Below are positions 44,355-53,993 of a stretch of DNA of 64,000 bases, one piece after another. Below the pieces are notes generated by a model that searched no databases, had not been told where the DNA came from, and saw only the letters and a program-made list of their open reading frames with translations. Location of the stretch: assembly GCA_003290165.1 (NCBI GenBank), contig QNQO01000826.1:124001-188000 (forward strand), given 5' to 3'. A program made the translations under genes and the position numbers. Positions within the stretch are counted from its first letter, which is position 1, and each line of letters opens with the position of its first letter. Source of the DNA: Berberis thunbergii. Lineage: Eukaryota > Streptophyta > Magnoliopsida > Ranunculales > Berberidaceae.

Positions 44355-44509
44355 TCTACTCCTTTAGTTAGTAATTTTCATTTCCAAATCTGTCACTTTC
44401 TTCCATATTCCACCAGTGGGTATATATATATACCCACATTCAGAGTTACAATCACTTGCTCTTTTACAAAGCCCTAGGTTGATCGAGGAAGAGAACCCAT
44501 CTTGCACCC
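44355..44509. repeat. Left arm of inverted duplication, inner host part
   Basis: 155 bp between CACTA A and CACTA B. It is the reverse complement of 49,935-50,087. It contains a perfect 22-bp palindrome, GTGGG then (TA) repeats then CCCAC (44,416-44,437), and looks like promoter DNA with a TATA-rich core, but no gene follows because CACTA B starts at 44,510. Confidence 0.88.
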
Positions 44510-44699
44510 CACTACAAAAAAAAAGCTTTAATAGCTACGGAAACTAGCGACGGTTTTTTGATACCGTCGCTAATTATACGATTCGCTAATTGCTTTCGAC
44601 ACTGTTTCAACCCATAAATATAAAAATCCGTCACAAAATATTTAGCGACAGCTTAAAACTACGGTAATTTAGCAGTCGCTAAGATTTACAAATAAAAAT

Positions 44700-45691
44700 A
44701 ATTAGCTACGGTAGCATATCGTATCTAATGGACTTAAAATATATATAACATTTAGCGACGGCAAAACAACTGTCGCTAGGTTTTACAAATAATATATATA
44801 TATATATATATATAAATATATAAACAATTAGCGACTGCAAAAAACCGTGGCTAATTGATTTTTTTTTAAATTAAACACTAAAGAATTTAGCTACGACAAT
44901 TTGCCGTGGCTAAGTTTAAGATTTTTTTTAGCGACGGCAAAAATCGTGGCTAATTGGTTTTTTGAAAAAAATTTAAACACTAAAGAAATTAGCTACGACA
45001 ATTTAACGTGGCTAGGTTTAAGATTTTTTTAATTAGCGACGGCAAAAAACCGTGGCTAATTGGTTTTTTAAAAAAATTAAACACTAAAGAATTTAGCTAC
45101 GACAATTTACAGTGGCTAAGTTTTAGATATTTTTTATTAGTGACGGCAACAAACCGTGGCTAATTGGTTTTTTTTTTAAATTAAACACTAAAAAATTTAC
45201 CGTGGCTAATTGTTTTTTGAAAAATTAAAATTAAACACTAAAGAATTTAGCTACGGCAATTTACCGTGGCTAAGTTTTAGATTTTTTTTATTAGCGACGG
45301 CAAAAAACCATGGCTAATTGGTTTTTTAAAAAAATTAAACACTAAATAATTTAGCTACGACAATTTACCGTGGCTAAGTTTTAGATATTTTTTTATTAGC
45401 GACGGCAAAAAACCGTGACTAATTGGTTTTTTTTTAATTAAACACTAAAAAATTTAGCTACGACAATTTATCGTGGCTAAGTTTTAGATTTTTTTTAGCG
45501 ACGACAAAAACCGTGGCTAATTGGTTTTTTAAAAATTAAAATTAAACACTAAAAAATTTAGCTACGGCAATTCACCGTGGCTAAGTTTTAGATTTTTTTT
45601 ATTAGCGACGGCAAAAAATCATGGCTAATTGATTTCTTAAAAAAAATTAAACACTAAAGAATTTAGCTACGACAATTTACCGTGGCTAAGT
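44700..45691. repeat. Left subterminal array of CACTA B
   Basis: About nine imperfect tandem units of roughly 105 bp, each with a 'ttagctacg...cgtggctaa' part, an A/T spacer, a 'ttagcgacgg...cgtggctaa' part and 'aaattaaacactaaagaa'. Each half-unit can itself fold as a small hairpin. The array ends abruptly at 45,691 where 'ctgggatatcc' begins. Confidence 0.88.
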
Positions 45692-46000
45692 TTCTGGGAT
45701 ATCCTTATGCTCAAGTTCATAGTTTCTGATAACAATACCCTAAAGCCTTGTCCATTTTATTGGACCAAACTTAGTATCTCCTTGGTATTTAGTAAAAACT
45801 TATAGCAGGGCATCTCTACAAAGTTTCAGTTCAAGATGCTTTGTCGGAAAGTCTTACAAAACTATCCTTGCCCACCTATTCAAGTCAAAATGTGGTATAT
45901 ACCATTCACACTGGGAAGACATTCTGGATAGGCCTCATTGCCAGTGAAACTGTTGATTCCAAACTTACCGTGGCTAATTCGCCACGGCATAAACCCGTCG
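45692..46000. other. Non-repeat block inside CACTA B
   Basis: About 300 bases without the 'gcgacgg' words. The plus-strand frame 45,841-46,035 includes 'YTIHTGKTFWIGLIAS'. It is possibly captured host DNA, but no gene is recognised. Confidence 0.35.
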
Positions 46001-47340
46001 CTAATTTGAAAAGTGCGGTCGCTAAAGTTATTTAATATTTTGGCTACAACTGTGGCAAAATAAAAACTAGTGACGGTATTTGTCGTCGCTAAGTTACAAA
46101 TTCAAATGGTTATCAGCGACGGTATTGGCCGTGGGTAGTTAGCAATGGTAAGAAAGTCGTCGCTAAAGTGTAAATCCAAATGGACATTAGCAACGGTAAT
46201 TGTCGTGGCTATTTAGCGACTTTTTTTACCGTGGCTATTTAGCGATGGTTTTTTGCCGTTGCTAACGCTATTTAGCGATGGTTTTTTGCCGTTGCTAACG
46301 CTATTTAGCGACGGTTTTTTTGCCGTGGCTATTTAGCAACAGTTTTTTTCCGTCGCTAAATTGCATATCTAATTGACAAAACAGCCACGGTATTTGCCGT
46401 GGCTATTTAGGGACAGCTTTGTTGCAAATCATATTGACAAATGAAATTACAAATGATAATTCAGTTTTTATAATGAAATTAGCTATTAATGATTGTCCAT
46501 TCTAAAAATTAATATCAACTACCAGAACTAAACTTAATTGATCAAAATTATAACTAAAATTACACAGAATCTCTAGAATATCATACAAAAATTAGAAAGA
46601 ATCCATACAAAAATGACAAAAAACCACAAAAAAAAAATTCAATCTATAGAATATCTGAAATCTCTGAGATCAGAGGAGGCAGCGGAGGAAGGGAGGGGAG
46701 AGAGACGGCAGGATCGGTGTCGAGGGAGGCGGCCGAGATCAGTGTCGAGGAAGCGGCAGACTTCTCCTCTGTGGGTTTCTTCTCTGGAAGTTGAGAGAAA
46801 ATTTTCTGTTGAGAGAAATTTTTTGTTTAAGTTGGTTTGTAAAGAAAATTTAAATTTATATGGAGAAAGGTAATTGAAGGGGATTGGTTGTGTTAGTTTC
46901 ACGCGAATCGGTGACGTGGTTTGGTTTAGTATGTTGGATTGAGCTAATTGTTTTTGGTGTTATTGACGGTTGAGATGAGGTTTCACGTGGATTGGTGACG
47001 TGTTTTTTGTCTAAACAATTAGCAACGATTTACTGCCGTCGCTAATTAAAAAATCTAACACTTAGCCACGGTTCTTCATCGTAGCTAAATTCTTTAGTGC
47101 ATAATTTTAAAAAAAAAAACTTTTAGCGACGGTTTTTTGCAAACGCTAATATAAAATAATGTTATTTAAAAAAAATAATTAGCGACGGTTGTTTGCTTTC
47201 GCTAATATAACAATAATGTTATTTTTTTAAATCAATTAGCGACGGTAAAATATAAGCATAATGTTAATTTAAAAAAATTTAATTAGCGAGTAGCAAATAA
47301 TTCATATAAATTTGTATTTAAAAAATAATTAATGACATAC

Positions 47341-47850
47341 TTATCGGGTACCCAACTTTTCTTCAGACATTTTTTTTTTCAGAACTTTTATGGCTTGAAT
47401 CCAAGTAGCAAAGTTACGATCCCATAGAGCACCTGTTACTATATTGTGAACGAATCCTCCACAACTCCCATATAACAAAGAGCAACCACTGATAATACCA
47501 ATGAACCCATGTGATATATCTGTCCTTTTCCAAGAGCAACCACTGATAATACAAATGAGTGAATGACTCTGTTCAATAAATCTTCGACTTCGACCCATCG
47601 TCTGTAAGGTGGATCAAGATATGATCTGATCTGATCAAAGATCTTGTCATATCTTCTTCTTCGATCTGATCTGATCTCAGATCTGATCAAGATCATATCT
47701 TCTTCTTCGATCTTGATCAAGATCTTATCTTCTTCTTCGATCTTGATCATATCTTATCTTCTTCTTCGATCTCGATCTTGATCATATCTTGATCAAGATC
47801 TGATCTTATCTTCTTTTTCGATCTGATCTGATCTGATCTTCTTCAATTTG
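47341..47850 (-). other. Non-repeat block and microsatellite inside CACTA B
   Basis: Minus-strand text includes 'NIVTGALWDRNFATWIQAI', which looks protein-like but is unidentified, and a duplicated 'gagcaaccactgataata' segment. From about 47,600 to 47,850 the DNA is a (GATCT)n and (TCTTCTTCGATCT)n simple repeat. It could be captured host sequence. Confidence 0.35.
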
Positions 47851-48774
47851 ATATGTTCTTCAGACATTTCTTCTGTAAACTAAAGAAGAGAATGCGATCA
47901 GGTAAAAAACCATTGGATAAGATCAGGGAGAGAACCATTGGATCAAGGAGACATTTCTTCTATAACCTCTCACAACAGATCAGATCGAAAGCTCTGGCTC
48001 TGGCTCGGACGGTTGGCTGTGATGGCGAGGAAGACGATGGGGACGACAACGACTGTTGGGTTGCAATGTTGTTGGGGTATGTAAGGATGGGTGAGTGGGT
48101 AAACGGTCCGTGAATGGTTGACGAAGGAGATGATGATGATGGTCTGTGATTGGGTTTGTTGTTGGGATGAGAAAGGTGACGGTGAGTTCGAGAGAAGAGT
48201 TTGATGGAAATGGGTCTATGTTGTGTGCGATATGGCCATGACGGTGAGGAAGGATCTGTGCGAGGAGAAGGGGTGACAGCTTGCAACTATTTAATTTAAA
48301 CTATTTAAACTGGGCCGGGCCGGTTACCCGTCGGGCTTCAGAAATGGAAACCGAGGCCCGGACCAGAAACTTCGGGCCGGGCCGGGCTTTTACAACCGAC
48401 ACTTTTATAATTAATTAAAACCGATCTGAACCGACCCGATCGGTCCGGATTTTCAGTCCTAAATGCCCACCCCTATTAAAGAGTATCACAAAAGCAATAA
48501 AGAATTATTCTAAACAACTTATCAATTTCTTTACCTATTTATGCATTCGATTCCCCTGACTACAATTTCTGAAAATCGTTGTTGTCTTGTTCTGCACTAA
48601 TATCTTTTTATCAGTTAAGTAACTGTTGGCTAAGTTATTGATATAAAAATAATGTTATTTAAAAAAAAATTCAATTAGCGACGGTTCTGGACTGTCGCTA
48701 AATTCTTTAGTGTTTAATTTTTTTTAAAAATCAATTAGCCACGGTTTTTTGCCGTCGCTAATAAAAAAATCTAA

Positions 48775-49934
48775 AACTTAGCCACGGTAAATTGTCGTAG
48801 CTAAATTCTTTAGTGTTTAATTTTTTTTAAGAAACCAATTAGCCATGGTTTTTTGCTGTCGTTAATAAAAAAAATCTAAAACTTAGCCACGGTGAATTGC
48901 CGTAGCTAAATTTTTTAGTGTTTAATTTTAATTTTTAAAAAACCAATTAGCCACGGTTTTTGCCGTCGCTAAAAAAAATCTAAAACTTAGCCACGATAAA
49001 TTGTCGTAGCTAAATTTTTTAGTGTTTAATTAAAAAAAACCAATTAGCCACGGTTTGTTGCCGTCGCTAATAAAAAAATATCTAAAACTTAGCCACGGTA
49101 AATTGTCGTAGCTAAATTATTTAGTGTTTAATTTTTTTTAAAAACCAATTAGCCATGGTTTTTTGCCGTCGCTAATAAAAAAATCTAAAACTTAGCCACG
49201 GTAAATTGCCGTAGCTAAATTCTTTAGTGTTTAATTTTAATTTTTAAAAAACCAATTAGCCACGGTAAATTTTTAGTGTTTAATTTAAAAAAAAAACCAA
49301 TTAGCCACGGTTTGTTGCCGTCACTAATAAAAAATATCTAAAACTTAGCCACGGTAAATTGTCATAGCTAAATTCTTTAGTGTTTAATTTTTTTAAAAAA
49401 CCAATTAGCCACGGTTTTTTGCCGTCGCTAATTAAAAAAATCTTAAACCTAGCCACGTTAAATTGCCGTAGCTAATTTCTTTAGTGTTTAAATTTTTTTC
49501 AAAAAACCAATTAGCCACGATTTTTGCCGTCGCTAAAAAAATCTTAAACTTAGCCACGGTAAATTGTCGTAGCTAAATTCTTTAGTGTTTAATTTAAAAA
49601 AAAATCAATTAGCCACGGTTTTTTGCCGTCGCTAATTGTTTATATATATATTATTTGTAAAACCTAGCGACAATTGTTTTGCCGTCGCTAAATGTTATAT
49701 ATATTTTAAGTCCATTAGATACGATATGCTACCGTAGCTAATTATTTTTATTTGTAAATCTTAGCGACTGCTAAATTACCGTAGTTTTAAGCCGTCGCTA
49801 AATATTTTGTGACGAATTTTTATATTTATGGGTTGAAACAGTGTTGAAAGCAATTATCGAATCGTATAATTAGCGACGGTATCAAAAAACCGTCGCTAGT
49901 TTCCGTAGCTATTAAAGCTTTTTTTTTTGTAGTG
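48775..49934. repeat. Right subterminal array of CACTA B
   Basis: Reverse complement of the left array in both unit order and terminal sequence, including the unique end words 'gacggtatcaaaaaaccgtc' and 'ttagatacgatatgctaccg'. Unit-by-unit differences (indels in A/T spacers) show the arms have diverged since they were formed. Confidence 0.88.
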
Positions 49935-50638
49935 GGGTGCAAGATGGGTTCTCTTCCTCGATCAACCTAGGGCTCTGTAAAAGAGCAAGTGATTGTAACT
50001 CTGAATGTGGGTATATATATATACCCACTGGTGGAATATGGAAGAAAGTGACAGATTTGGAAATGAAAATTACTAACTAAAGGAGTAGACAAAGTGAAAG
50101 AAAGTGGCAGATTTGATAAAGACTGCTCTTTATGCTTTGGAAAAAGCACCACCCGTTACCAAATGAACTGCACTAAGGAGTAGACAAAGTCACTGGAGAA
50201 AACTTTTTTTGCCATGGGTAGCCTTTTATTAAGAGTGGCCAATGTCGTCTGGAAAGACATTCTGTGATAGGGTTCCATGCTTAGTTCGCTAACCTGACCA
50301 TGAATGCAAAACTGGTACAAACCCCAATTTTGTAATCAATAACTTAGTCCTGTGCATCTACGGCAATGCAGGATTAAACCGGATCTTTCACAAGCAGTGA
50401 AAGTTGCACTGACATTACATCGCCATAAAGGACTTTAGTCTGTCAGGACATCATCCGTTTAGCAATGTGTCTTTTTATGATCTTAAAGTAATGTTGCAGT
50501 TTTAGCATTGTCAGTACACGAGGATAGTAGTTACCATGGACAGCACTGTCTGTACATGAGCATAGCATAATAGTTCTGTTTTGGGTTTTTTTTTAAATCC
50601 ACTTCTCAATTGTACAAGACCGTGATTGATTCAAGTAA
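49935..50638. repeat. Right arm of inverted duplication, host part
   Basis: Reverse complement of 44,355-44,509 followed by 36,375-36,927, continuous here because CACTA A is absent. The uninterrupted 'ggagtagacaaagtg' at about 50,082-50,096 is the pre-insertion target of CACTA A with a single copy of tct. The arm's homology stops exactly at taa (50,636-50,638), the target duplication of CACTA A'. Confidence 0.93.
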
Positions 50639-52056
50639 CACTACAAGAAAACTGTATTTTAGCGACGGTCGTCAAAGGTATACAGCGACGGTTATGACTG
50701 TCGCCAAATAAAACAGCGACGGTTACAAAACCGCCGCTAATAAAGGCGTCACTAGGTCATTCAGCGACGGTTTTAAGCCACCGCTGGCATAACCGTCGCT
50801 ATATAGTATATAGCGACGGTTTAATGTAGCGACGTTTATAACCGTCGCTAAATACAATTTACCGACGGTTATAAACCGTCGCTAAATTTCGATGAACAAT
50901 CCAACTTTTTGTCTTTTAGCGACGATTTGCAACCGCCGCTAAATTCCCTTTGATAATTCAAATTTTTTTACCATATAAAAATCACATTTTTCAACCTGTA
51001 GTGTTTTTTTTTTCATTTGGTGCAGATAATCTATCCAACATATGCACTACAACTTTTAGACTCAAATCAAAAATCAAATATAAACAACGACACTAAGCTA
51101 AACTCATATGATACCATCATCATACATTAAGAGAAACTTTAATTTCATTTCAAAGTCAATATTATACATGGTCCAGAAGAAATTACAAATTAAAATTGTT
51201 ACAAATTGTCAATGCTTACATCTAACAACCAAAATCGAAGTTGTTCAATGGTTATCTCAGGGTCGTTGTCTATAGGGCCTCACCAACCTTGAGCTCAAAA
51301 AAACAATATTACAATCACAACAAAGTCAGCCTGATCTCACTCTGTTTCTGTTCCACCTTCCCCGTCTTTGAGGTGCTCTTTAAGTGTATGAACTTTGATT
51401 TCCCATTATTCGCCATCCCATGATGGATCCATTTCTGGCAAATTGTAGTCATCAGGTCTCAATGACAACTCGAAATATTGCAGCATGTAAAGTACAAGCA
51501 AAATTTGGACAAGTGAATATCTTTTAAGACAGAATTCATAGATACTTAAGCCAAGAAATACACCTGTGGCCAACCATAATGAATAATTCTTCGAACATTC
51601 GATTTGTCAATTCCCATTCCAAAAGCAATTGTGGCAACAACCTGGAGAAAGAATATGAATACTGTTCGATTCTAACCGTTTTAGATCCAATGATAGAAGG
51701 GAAAAAAACCCTAACTTTTGGGGAGAATTGAACGAGCAAATGGACTTTTTGGATGAAAATGAAATGAGGGTTTTGAGAGGTTTCAAACCCTTCATTTTTC
51801 TTCTTCTGTTTAGATTGACAAAAGGTAAAAAGAAACCCCAACCAGGATGCTATTTGCACCCAATTGGGATGTTATTTGCACCAAAGAAAAAAAAATCGTA
51901 TCCTGACAGTTACAACCGTCGCCAATTAACAATAACCGTCGTTACATAATATTATCATGCGGCGGTTAAATAACCGTCGTTGAATAGAGTATTTAGCGGC
52001 GGATTTTTCTAACCGTCGCTAAATAACCGCCGCTATATTAACTTTTTCTTGTAGTG
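50639..52056. mobile_element. CACTA element A', 1.4 kb, TSD taa
   Basis: Ends CACTACAAGAAAAC...AACTTTTTCTTGTAGTG with target duplication taa (50,636-50,638 and 52,057-52,059). It is an inverted, shorter relative of CACTA A: 50,680-51,230 matches the complement of 43,700-44,330, and 51,650-52,056 matches the complement of 36,928-37,330. The middle differs and includes a RecQ helicase exon. It has no transposase, so it would need enzymes in trans. Confidence 0.92.
51564..51641 (-). pseudogene. Captured RecQ-type helicase exon
   Basis: On the minus strand a CTCCAG acceptor is followed by 78 open bases (26 codons) and a GTGTAT donor. It reads '[18 protein letters not shown]' then 'IIHYGWPQ', the diagnostic RecQ stretch ([18 protein letters not shown]...P.S.E.Y.QE.GRAGRDG) just before motif VI. 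RecQ helicases unwind recombination and replication intermediates. Only this exon is present, so it is a capture and not a gene. A following minus-strand piece ('LRPDDYNLPEMDPSWDGE', about 51,475-51,420) is exon-like but unidentified. Confidence 0.78.
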
Positions 52057-52059
52057 TAA

Positions 52060-52942
52060 GCATGTTTATTCAAGCAGAACCTTGTTCCCAGGAAACTACG
52101 AATGAAGAAACCGAAACTACAATATTAATCCTGCGGGCATGCAAATGGATGTCAAAAGGGCTAAATATCAAAGCCACATAAGTGTTTCGCTGATGAATAC
52201 TGTCAAATACAACCTTTGAAGTAGTAGCCTCCATTCCAAACTATAGGAATCTCCTGTGCTGGTCACTTTCATGTTTTATCATCCGTTTTCACTCCCACAA
52301 TATGCTTTTAGGCACAAGGAGCATCGACTTTCCCATCGAATGGATGAGTATTCTAGATTGTACTAATTCCAATGGGGAGTTCTCAATGACATATTCTGTT
52401 AGCTCATTGCATTACAAATTCCCATCACATTCCATTGAACTTCCGAAAATTATGTACCAAACAATTCAAGACCAGAAATTCACTTCCTTAGGAGAATAAC
52501 AGTAGGAAAATGGAATATATAAACAAACCCCACTATTCACACAACACAGAGTAATTGAACCTTTGTTTAAATAATTTCCTCAACACAAAGCAATGAATTA
52601 TATTGAGTAATGCAGATCAGAGACTAGTAACAAAGATCATCCTAACTTGCATATCATGTTCAATTTTTAACTTAACAAACTTTAGTTGAGTTTAATTAAT
52701 AAAAAATTAAAATGTCAGACTTAACTCAGAAGTGGGAACCTGCTTTACCTGTACTGAGCATTGGCAATGGTCAGCCCACTACAAAAGTCAGGTTTGGTGC
52801 ACTTAGAAAATAGAAACTATTCAAAATTGGAAACTATTTCCTGTAAATTGATAAAGGCAGGAGAGAAATAAAGCTCAAAATAGAAACTTTCTTTTATCAA
52901 GTCTACAAGTAATGGTGGATCTCACTTGGGTTTGCCAAAACC
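52060..52942. other. Upstream region of the F-box gene
   Basis: No protein-like frame was recognised in about 880 bases. AT-rich, with no repeats matched to other elements in the window. It probably contains the upstream promoter of the F-box gene. Confidence 0.4.
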
Positions 52943-52952
52943 ATATATAATA
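52943..52952 (+). promoter_or_regulatory. TATA box of the F-box gene
   Basis: 'ccatatataatacacactc' lies about 120 bases upstream of the ATG at 53,072, a normal TATA-to-start distance with a short 5' UTR in plants. Confidence 0.6.
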
Positions 52953-53071
52953 CACACTCTCCCTCAAGTGCTTTAGGTACGTAATTCCTCTTTGTTATCA
53001 GCCTCTCTTCTCTCTTCTGTTGATCTCCTTCAGGTTAATCCCTGGTTAATTGTTCTCTGTTGCCAAGCGCA

Positions 53072-53889
53072 ATGGCTAGTTTTATTGAAAGCATCCCAAG
53101 TGATTTGAGCAGAAGTATAGCTATTCGTGTTTCTTCTTCCTCTTTGATTGATTTATGCAATTTCAAGTTCACGTAAATCATTCTTCTTCTTTACCCTTTC
53201 TTGCTTTATTTACAAACTTCTTTCGATCGTTAGGATCTTCTTATCTTTGTATTTTTAATTTGGTACCATTAACTAATATGTTGGTTTTGGTGTTCATCAG
53301 ATGCAAATTCTTGAATGAACTTGGGGAGGACAAAGACATATTTCGACATGTTTCGATGGATACCATATCGTTTGGTCCCTGGACTCCAACTCAGCGCACT
53401 GCTCTCCTCATACATAGATGTCTGGAGAATCAGAATCCCCAAGCCTTGTTTAAGCTTGGGATGGTTGAATATTTCAGCAGAACACACCTCAACAGGGGAC
53501 GACAATTATTAGAAAGAGCAGCATGTTTAGGCCACGAAGAAGCCGCGTATGTTCATGGCATCATCCTTGTATGTGGTGATGATGCTGAGTCGATACAGAA
53601 AGGTATGGAGGTTTTAAGTAGCGTTGAAGAAAGCAGCAGACGCAAACACGTTGGGGTTTCAGAATGTAGAAAGAAAGCGAAACAAGCTCTATGGCGAATC
53701 CAACGGACATACTTGCCTCAAATGCATGAACCCATATGTACTAACCCTGATTGCACAAACAAGAACATCATAATTCCAGAAAGTCAGAGGTGGTTGCTAA
53801 GTGATGAAATAGATTACATATTTGACTGTGAAGCCTGTAAATGGAGCAATGAAGTTGCTCTCTTTTGTGACGTCACTCGGTGTACTTGA
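53072..53889 (+). CDS. F-box family protein (At1g67623/At2g35280-like), two exons
   Basis: Exon 1 53,072-53,172 starts MASFIESIPSDLSRSIAIRV and ends in a GT donor. Exon 2 53,301-53,889 follows a CAG acceptor and keeps the frame (FKFT|CKFLNELGED) to a stop, 229 residues in all. Residues 1-50 are a short F-box (LP.DL...I..RV.S.S..DL...K..CK.FN), the SKP1-binding part of SCF ubiquitin ligases. Residues 75-140 contain Sel1-like helical repeats ('PQALFKLGMVEYF', 'GRQLLERAACLGHEEAAYVH'). The C-terminus has Cys pairs ('CTNPDC', 'CEACKW') that may bind zinc. No stop or frameshift was found, so it is probably functional. Substrate is unknown. It lies between CACTA A' and a non-LTR element. Confidence 0.87.
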
Positions 53890-53993
53890 ATGGTTGTGAT
53901 GTCAATTAGTGTACTTGGTTCTAATTTTCATTTTTTATATCAATCACACTTCAGTACATTTTACGAGAGTTGTATCTTGTAAGAGTCCCTTTA

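Larger units (their letters stand above)
44510..49934. mobile_element. CACTA element B at the palindrome centre, 5.4 kb
   Basis: Ends CACTACAAAAAAAAAGC and GCTTTTTTTTTTGTAGTG. The terminal 1.2 kb on each side are reverse complements (44,510-45,691 and about 48,775-49,934). They are built of about 105-bp units containing 'ttagctacg(a/g)caatttaccg', 'tggctaagttttagat' and 'ttagcgacggcaaaaaaccg'. The flanks are ccc and ggg, so there is no 3-bp direct duplication. Instead the flanking host DNA is itself inverted. The interior (45,692-48,770) has more repeats of the same words, unidentified non-repeat blocks, GATCT/TTCTTC microsatellites (47,600-47,850) and a hAT-like end near 48,474. No transposase was recognised. 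Confidence 0.85.

Noticed and set aside
46613..48286. Frames inside CACTA B rich in Arg/Ser/Pro
   Set aside because: They come from simple repeats and low-complexity DNA; no domain and no splice context.
44510..49934. CACTA B as a single normal insertion with very long terminal inverted repeats
   Set aside because: The inverted symmetry continues into flanking host DNA and the 3-bp direct duplication is missing, so a rearrangement explains it better.
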